From assembly GCA_030527765.1 (NCBI GenBank), contig JAUNAE010000004.1, positions 1 through 34,200 of the forward strand: DNA of 34,200 nt, written 5' to 3'. Below the pieces are notes generated by a model that was given only the letters and a program-made list of their open reading frames with translations, did no database searches and was not told the DNA's origin. The DNA is from Eubacteriales bacterium (GTDB lineage: Bacteria; Bacillota_A; Clostridia; Lachnospirales; Lachnospiraceae). The position numbers and the translations under genes are program-made. Below are positions 29,745 through 34,200 of this stretch, piece by piece. Position 1 is the first letter of the stretch. The number at the start of each line of letters is the position of its first letter.

Positions 29745-31928
29745 TTACCATACCGCAATTCGTTTCTCCGGTTTGATATACATGCCGTCCCCTTCTCTGA
29801 GATCATAGGTCTCTGCAAATTTCTCAAATTGGGACAACGTCATATTCGCTCGCAAAAAGCACGCCGGATGTTCATCCACTGCATACAGATCTGACAAGTA
29901 CATAAAACTTGCTTTTTGCCGCCACAGTTTTGCATAACTTTCAAACAGTTTTTCATAATCGAAAGAATCCTGTCGGGAAGCAGCAATCAGAACACTCTTC
30001 ATCCCGACCATATCTCCGATGGCTTCCCCCGAAAGAGCAGATCCGTCGAGTCCCTGACTTGTCTTGTAATTATTCAGAGCATTATAAGCTTTGACAAGTT
30101 TGCTCACCCGAACCTCATAAGCATCTATATCTTCCCGTTCCCACCAGTTGTTGTGATTTCCAATCTCATCGTATTCATATCCGGTAGAGTCAAAAGCATG
30201 TCCTATCTCATGCCCGATAATACAGCCCGCATATCCGAGATTCTCCTCAAGCGGTCGCTCTGCATCAAAAATCAGACCTGATGCATACAGTCCCGCCTGA
30301 ATATAGACCGCATTTCGATCCGGTCTGTAGGCTGCATTGCACACCGTCGTTGCCAGATTTCCGGTCATCTCCCAGCTGTTCCGGTCATAGACCTGATTGA
30401 CCTTTCGGGACATCAATCTGATATTGTAGTCGTTGATTTTTGACATGGCATCAATGACATTTTCGCAGGACATAATATCCAGATTTGAATAATCCGCAAA
30501 GGTCTCCGGGTACAGCGCATGTATCACGAGATTGTCCAGCTTGTGCAGAGCTTTTTCCTTTGTCACGTCACTCAGCCACTCTTCCCCTGCAATCATTTCT
30601 CTGCAGGCATCCACCAGCATATTCGTCAACTGCAAAACGGCCTCTTTGTCCTCAGTGGTACAGTAATACATGGCATAAAGTTCCTCCAACGGTTCCTCAA
30701 AAAGACAGGATACCGTTGTGAGCAAATCTTCGTCCCCTTCCACCACCTGATCCTCTCCGTATTCCTCTGCAACATATTCATAAAACATATCCCGGATATC
30801 CGAAGAAACAAGCGTATCCGTCCGGCGGAGCAGATCCATAATGTAATAGGCTTTGATCTCCTCCAAATGACGTTCCTTATATGTGGCACAAATCCCCTTC
30901 AGCGCCTTTGGCTGATAAATCGTGAACAATTCCGACTCCCCGACGCCGATCTGATCCATTATCTGCAGAAGGGGAAAATCTCCTTCCATTGCCGAAATTT
31001 CCTCCGACGTATAATTATTTGTGTCCAACGTGTCATAATATGAATCTCTCGTTCCGGATCCATAGGAAACCTTGGACAGTACATTTGCGAGACGTATTTC
31101 ATAGCAGTGGGCAAGCTTCACCAGACGACTCACCTGACTGCTGCTGTACCCCAGTTCTTTCAGCATTCTCCTCTCAACCCGTTCCTGGTACGCCAGCTCG
31201 TTCTGTGCACTCGCCTGTATCTTCTCATACATGGAGTACTCCACCGGCAGACTGACCGACATCGGATCCAGAATGACACTGTATCTCTGGCTGTCATCCT
31301 GCTGAATTCTGTCAACCCGGATTTTCACCAGATAATTATTGGAATAGTTCAGATCGCCGTTCAAAATAAAGGAATTCATCTCTTCCAGATTGGAAACACT
31401 GTAAATCGCATCCACATACTTTCGAAGAGGCTCCATTCCCATTTGATCCTTCTTCTCCTGATCACTGTACAGATCTGTAAAATATCGGATCTGCCCTTGC
31501 AGATTATCGACCTCCTCCTGCGTCATCTGTGTCGGCGCATTTTCCGCCAGAGTCCGGGCTTCGCCCTGAATAATGGAGGGTTTTCGCTCTTTCACAATAT
31601 CTGCACTCTCATCATGCATGGGAGTCACTTCATTGATATCTCCATGTTCACTCTCCGGATAAGGAAGCTCTGTATCAAGCAGCCAGTCCTTATTGATTGC
31701 CGTATAATAATCATCCTTACAGGAAACATCCAATGTCGAATCAATCGCTCCCGCAATATTCGAATTGATCCATTTCGAATCATCCGATATCGGAGAATTC
31801 ATACCGATCATATTCTTCTGAATATCTCTCAGTTTGCTGACTGTCTCGCTGCCGCTGCACCCGGTTCCCATCAGCATCACCGAAACAAGCAGCAGTGAAA
31901 TCCTTTTTCGGTATCTCTCATTTCTCAT
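29745..31928 (-). CDS. M13-family (neprilysin-like) zinc metallopeptidase lipoprotein
   Basis: A 727-residue extracytoplasmic peptidase. The signal peptide ends in a lipobox, MGTG-Cys24, so it is probably lipid-anchored. The M13 catalytic domain is complete: H573-E574-x-x-H577 in IIGHEIGHAFD, the third zinc ligand Glu635 in SGEAIGDMVG with Asp639, a substrate-binding NA motif in RNAVYIQAG, and His687 in VDEHPACFLRAN. M13 enzymes cut oligopeptides rather than large proteins. It starts 30 bp after the SH3-domain protein gene and is followed by the ABC pair, which suggests peptide processing linked to transport (inference). It runs slightly longer than the typical bacterial PepO because of an N-terminal Ser/Asp-rich extension. 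Confidence 0.95.
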   Translation of the reverse strand: MRNERYRKRISLLLVSVMLMGTGCSGSETVSKLRDIQKNMIGMNSPISDDSKWINSNIAGAIDSTLDVSCKDDYYTAINKDWLLDTELPYPESEHGDINEVTPMHDESADIVKERKPSIIQGEARTLAENAPTQMTQEEVDNLQGQIRYFTDLYSDQEKKDQMGMEPLRKYVDAIYSVSNLEEMNSFILNGDLNYSNNYLVKIRVDRIQQDDSQRYSVILDPMSVSLPVEYSMYEKIQASAQNELAYQERVERRMLKELGYSSSQVSRLVKLAHCYEIRLANVLSKVSYGSGTRDSYYDTLDTNNYTSEEISAMEGDFPLLQIMDQIGVGESELFTIYQPKALKGICATYKERHLEEIKAYYIMDLLRRTDTLVSSDIRDMFYEYVAEEYGEDQVVEGDEDLLTTVSCLFEEPLEELYAMYYCTTEDKEAVLQLTNMLVDACREMIAGEEWLSDVTKEKALHKLDNLVIHALYPETFADYSNLDIMSCENVIDAMSKINDYNIRLMSRKVNQVYDRNSWEMTGNLATTVCNAAYRPDRNAVYIQAGLYASGLIFDAERPLEENLGYAGCIIGHEIGHAFDSTGYEYDEIGNHNNWWEREDIDAYEVRVSKLVKAYNALNNYKTSQGLDGSALSGEAIGDMVGMKSVLIAASRQDSFDYEKLFESYAKLWRQKASFMYLSDLYAVDEHPACFLRANMTLSQFEKFAETYDLREGDGMYIKPEKRIAVW

Positions 31929-31958
31929 TTTTCAACGATGCTCCTTCTCTCACCCGGT

Positions 31959-32975
31959 CTACCGGACATTTATTTCCGTCACATCTACCTTTCCATCCTG
32001 ATCCACCCAGAGATGCACAAGCAATGTTTTTTCTACGTTCTCTTCTGTACCATAATTCAGAGTCAGGAGCGTCTCGCCCTCTTTCAGACCACGGAAACTG
32101 CCATTCCAGTATCCATCCGTCACTGCTTCGTCCTCTTTGTTGTCTTCTTCCTCGATGTAACAGCTGTTGACCAGTTCTGCAACGTCTTCATTCTCAATGG
32201 AGAACTTCCAGTTCTTCTTCTCTCCCTGATTACCCCAAAGATTCAATGTCAAAATTCCGGTTTCCTTCTCATCTGCTGCCTCTGCCTTATTCGTATCATT
32301 CTTATTGCCGGACACATCCTCTGCCTTTGTAGAAAGATATTTTGTGCTGCAGTATCCGGTGCGCCCTGTTTCATCAAAAGTCATTGCCCATCCATTCGTC
32401 TCACCTACGACGGTCACCTTCTGTCCATGTTCCAGACTTCCCACAGACTCATATTCACTGCCCGGACCATTTCTCAGAAGCAGACCATCCGTCGCCGTTA
32501 TATAAGCCGTATAAGAAGCAAATCCCGGCTGTCCAAAATCCGTTCCTGCATCTCCCTCCGAAGAGGAATCCGACTCCGGAGAAGGCTCACTTTCCTCGTA
32601 GGCTTCCACATCACCGTAGGCATTGGTCACCTCAATATCACCATTTTCGGAATACCACATATCCACGGTATAGTACCCATAGGAAAGTCCATCTACGGAA
32701 CAGATCACTTCCAGCCTGTCATCTCCGATATACTCCCCGTTATACGCATACGTGGCAACCCATTCTCCGTTGTTAGTTTCACTGGTAATCAGATCCAGAC
32801 CCTCCGCTCCGACCGGATTCACCTCCCAGGCAGCATTTCCATTCAATGGAACATGCACCGTAATCATAGTTCCATTCAACTCATACCATCCGGTCTCAGC
32901 CCGACTAACCGCCGACATTCCAAATACCATCACACCAGCCAACAACAGTCCCATCATTTTCTTTTTCATCATCAT
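31959..32975 (-). CDS. Secreted SH3-domain protein with possible chagasin-like ends
   Basis: A 338-residue exported protein with a signal peptide of about 26 residues. A beta-rich N-terminal domain spans about 28-120, followed by an acidic linker (123-150). A bacterial SH3 domain (about 155-216) has ATDGLLLRNGPGSEYESVG and a GWAMTFDETGRTGYCSTKYL end. A second linker and a beta-rich C-terminal domain follow (about 238-338). Its order, LNLWGNQGEKKNWKFS ... GYWNGSFRGLKEGETLLTL, resembles chagasin (I42) peptidase inhibitors. That resemblance is from memory and weak. Three tandem ATGs follow GGGGGAT; the third (32969) has the best spacing. It is first in the unit with the M13 peptidase. Confidence 0.75.
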   Translation of the reverse strand: MMMKKKMMGLLLAGVMVFGMSAVSRAETGWYELNGTMITVHVPLNGNAAWEVNPVGAEGLDLITSETNNGEWVATYAYNGEYIGDDRLEVICSVDGLSYGYYTVDMWYSENGDIEVTNAYGDVEAYEESEPSPESDSSSEGDAGTDFGQPGFASYTAYITATDGLLLRNGPGSEYESVGSLEHGQKVTVVGETNGWAMTFDETGRTGYCSTKYLSTKAEDVSGNKNDTNKAEAADEKETGILTLNLWGNQGEKKNWKFSIENEDVAELVNSCYIEEEDNKEDEAVTDGYWNGSFRGLKEGETLLTLNYGTEENVEKTLLVHLWVDQDGKVDVTEINVR

Positions 32976-33004
32976 ATCCCCCTGTTCTTATAAAGTTACT
33001 AACG

Positions 33005-33035
33005 ATTATAAAGATGATGTTCTACAGAAGTTCAA
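33005..33035 (-). promoter_or_regulatory. Promoter of the SH3/M13/ABC unit
   Basis: On minus, TATAAT (33005-33010) is 19 bp from TTGAAC (33030-33035). The 13-mer AAGTTCAACAAAA (33028-33040) at the -35 also occurs at the -35 of the kinase operon (26787-26799). The long spacer suggests dependence on an activator. Confidence 0.55.
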
Positions 33036-33164
33036 CAAAACACAGGATTTTTCACCCATTTTCCCCAAAAAAGTATTAATATAACTATTGCACAGAAGTA
33101 TCGTATGCAAGCAAACATTCACATCCGCTCTGTTTACTTGCTCATGAACAGACTGTTTCGCAGC

Positions 33165-33193
33165 TTGTCTGCGTTCAAATGTGAAACTATCTA
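33165..33193 (+). promoter_or_regulatory. Possible promoter of the second EamA gene
   Basis: TTGTCT (33165-33170), a 17-bp spacer and TATCTA (33188-33193), about 30 bp before the ATG at 33222. Confidence 0.4.
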
Positions 33194-33221
33194 CCATCAT
33201 CCATTACAAAAAGAGGTCAAT

Positions 33222-34079
33222 ATGCAAAACAACAAACTAAAAGGGATTTCTTTCATACTACTTGCAGCTCTGGGCTTTTCCCTGATGAGTTTTTTCGTCA
33301 GACTCTCCGGCGACCTGCCGACCATGCAAAAAGCCTTCTTCAGAAACTTTGTCGCATTGTTTGTGGCAAGTATCGCAATCATAAAATCAAAAGATTCTCT
33401 AAAAATCCAAAAAGGCAATCGGCTGGATCTGTTTATGAGATGTGCCTGCGGAACTACCGGACTCATCGCCAATTTTTACGCCATTGACAGACTTGGAATC
33501 GCCGATGCCAATATGCTGAATAAACTTTCCCCGTTTTTCGCAATCATTCTCTCTATCTTCATCCTTAAGGAAATTCCCGTCAGATTCGATATTCTGACAA
33601 CCATAGCAGCCTTCATCGGATCACTGTTTATTATCCGGCCTACGGGAAATTTCAGTGCTGTTTTTCCGGCCCTGATTGGATTACTTGGAGGACTGGGTGC
33701 AGGCACTGCGTACACATTTGTGCGAAAGCTTGGAAATCGCGGAGTTCATACACCTGTCATTGTATTTTATTTTTCCCTGTTTTCCAGCCTGGTCACACTC
33801 CCGGCTCTTTTGTTTGATTATCACCCAATGAGTGTGAAACAATGGTTCTTTTTGATTCTTGCCGGTGTGGCAGCATCTCTCGGCCAGTTTTCAATCACAA
33901 CCGCATATAAATATGCCCCGGCAAAAGAGATTTCCATTTTCGATTACACTCAGGTGATCTTTGCCGCAGTACTCGGATTTCTGTTTTTGCATCAGAAAAT
34001 CGAACCACTCAGCATCATAGGCTACATTCTGATTATCGGAATGGCGGTACTTCGCTGGCGGCGGAATAACCGGGCATAA
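33222..34079 (+). CDS. EamA-family (DMT superfamily) transporter
   Basis: A 285-residue membrane protein with ten predicted helices in two EamA repeats. Typical blocks are FILLAALGFSLMSFFVRLSG, MQKAFFRNFVALF, ANMLNKLSPFFAIILSIF and, in the second half, GLGAGTAYTFVRKLG and EISIFDYTQVIFAAVLGFLF. It is clearly different from the EamA protein at 11502-12461. The ATG at 33222 is chosen because AGAGGT lies close upstream; the in-frame ATG at 33105 has no such site. The gene is divergent from the SH3/M13 unit. Substrate unknown. Confidence 0.92.
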   Translation: MQNNKLKGISFILLAALGFSLMSFFVRLSGDLPTMQKAFFRNFVALFVASIAIIKSKDSLKIQKGNRLDLFMRCACGTTGLIANFYAIDRLGIADANMLNKLSPFFAIILSIFILKEIPVRFDILTTIAAFIGSLFIIRPTGNFSAVFPALIGLLGGLGAGTAYTFVRKLGNRGVHTPVIVFYFSLFSSLVTLPALLFDYHPMSVKQWFFLILAGVAASLGQFSITTAYKYAPAKEISIFDYTQVIFAAVLGFLFLHQKIEPLSIIGYILIIGMAVLRWRRNNRA

Positions 34080-34081
34080 AA

Positions 34082-34108
34082 AACAGAGTGGATCAACTCC
34101 ACTCTGTT
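34082..34108. terminator. Hairpin terminator
   Basis: AACAGAGTGG and CCACTCTGTT form a perfect stem. The A-run on its left makes it a good terminator for a minus-strand gene coming from the right; for the EamA gene it lacks a T-run. Confidence 0.7.
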
Positions 34109-34156
34109 AGCACCCTCACAATATAACTCAATGCTGTTTTGTTTCTATTGTTGTTA

Positions 34157-34200
34157 CTAATTCCATGAGCTGTCACTGATCTGCTCAGATATCCTGTCAT
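34157..34200 (-). CDS. Possible C-terminal end of a minus-strand gene beyond the window
   Basis: Reading on minus from the window edge, one frame gives DRISEQISDSSWN and then TAG (34157-34159), about 50 bp before a minus-oriented terminator. The position fits a gene end, but 14 codons are too few to confirm it. A second frame is also open here. Confidence 0.3.
   Translation of the reverse strand, partial: DRISEQISDSSWN

Noticed and set aside
33120..33180. Another copy of the interspersed repeat upstream of the second EamA gene
   Set aside because: Only short matches (ACTTGCTCAT, CGCAGCTTGTC) are seen and neither end of the repeat is present.
1..34200. CRISPR arrays, tRNA or rRNA genes, complete insertion sequences
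   Set aside because: No regularly spaced direct repeats, no cloverleaf or rRNA-like segments, and no transposase motifs were found on reading both strands.

Overview
The window looks like chromosomal DNA of an anaerobic gut Firmicute, most likely a member of the Lachnospiraceae (Clostridia). Reasons: strong AGGAGG-type ribosome sites, a pflB-pflA pair, a TSCPD-domain mini-protein of a kind typical of Clostridia, LytS-type kinases paired with a SARP-like response regulator, Big2/SGNH and beta-helix secreted proteins, and a moderate GC content (judged by eye, not counted). No rRNA, tRNA, CRISPR array, phage or complete insertion sequence was found. Most genes lie on the minus strand.

Layout. 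1-900: the 3' end of a peptide-binding-protein-like gene, then an orphan HipB antitoxin with a toxin gene cut to a stump. 901-2348: a PHP phosphoesterase and a histidine phosphatase, translationally coupled. 2349-2820: intergenic repeats. 2822-6440: pflA and pflB with a long, operator-bearing upstream region. 6442-8715: TSCPD protein, HD nucleotidase-like protein, SprT-like metalloprotease with a PcrA-like tail, and a flavin/PPOX-fold protein. 8923-12461: large secreted beta-helix protein, possible small Cys-rich ORF, EamA transporter. 12626-15972: four tightly packed genes (HD hydrolase, small unknown protein, SGNH surface hydrolase, class-V aminotransferase/cysteine desulfurase). 16346-17230: membrane-anchored protein bracketed by inverted repeat copies. 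17482-22022: Ldh-family dehydrogenase, anchored nuclease, solo MerR regulator, zinc-ribbon membrane protein. 22088-27649: NCS2 purine permease, then a signalling cluster of two LytS-like kinases (one apparently a pseudokinase), a zinc-ribbon protein and a response regulator. 27650-28107: decayed STAS-domain gene and a repeat end. 28108-32975: secreted SH3 protein, M13 metallopeptidase lipoprotein, ABC ATPase and ABC permease in one direction. 33222-34079: second EamA transporter.

Working together. PflB and its activase PflA make the pyruvate-to-acetyl-CoA/formate step. The kinases and response regulator probably form one two-component system; the kinase promoter shares an identical 13-mer at its -35 box with the SH3/M13/ABC gene set, so the two may be co-regulated (inference).

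The most unusual content is two families of intergenic repeats. One is a 78-79 nt multi-hairpin element with mutually exclusive pairings plus a hairpin tail. The other is a MITE-like family in graded deletion forms. Several copies abut, or actually supply, the stop codons of neighbouring genes.
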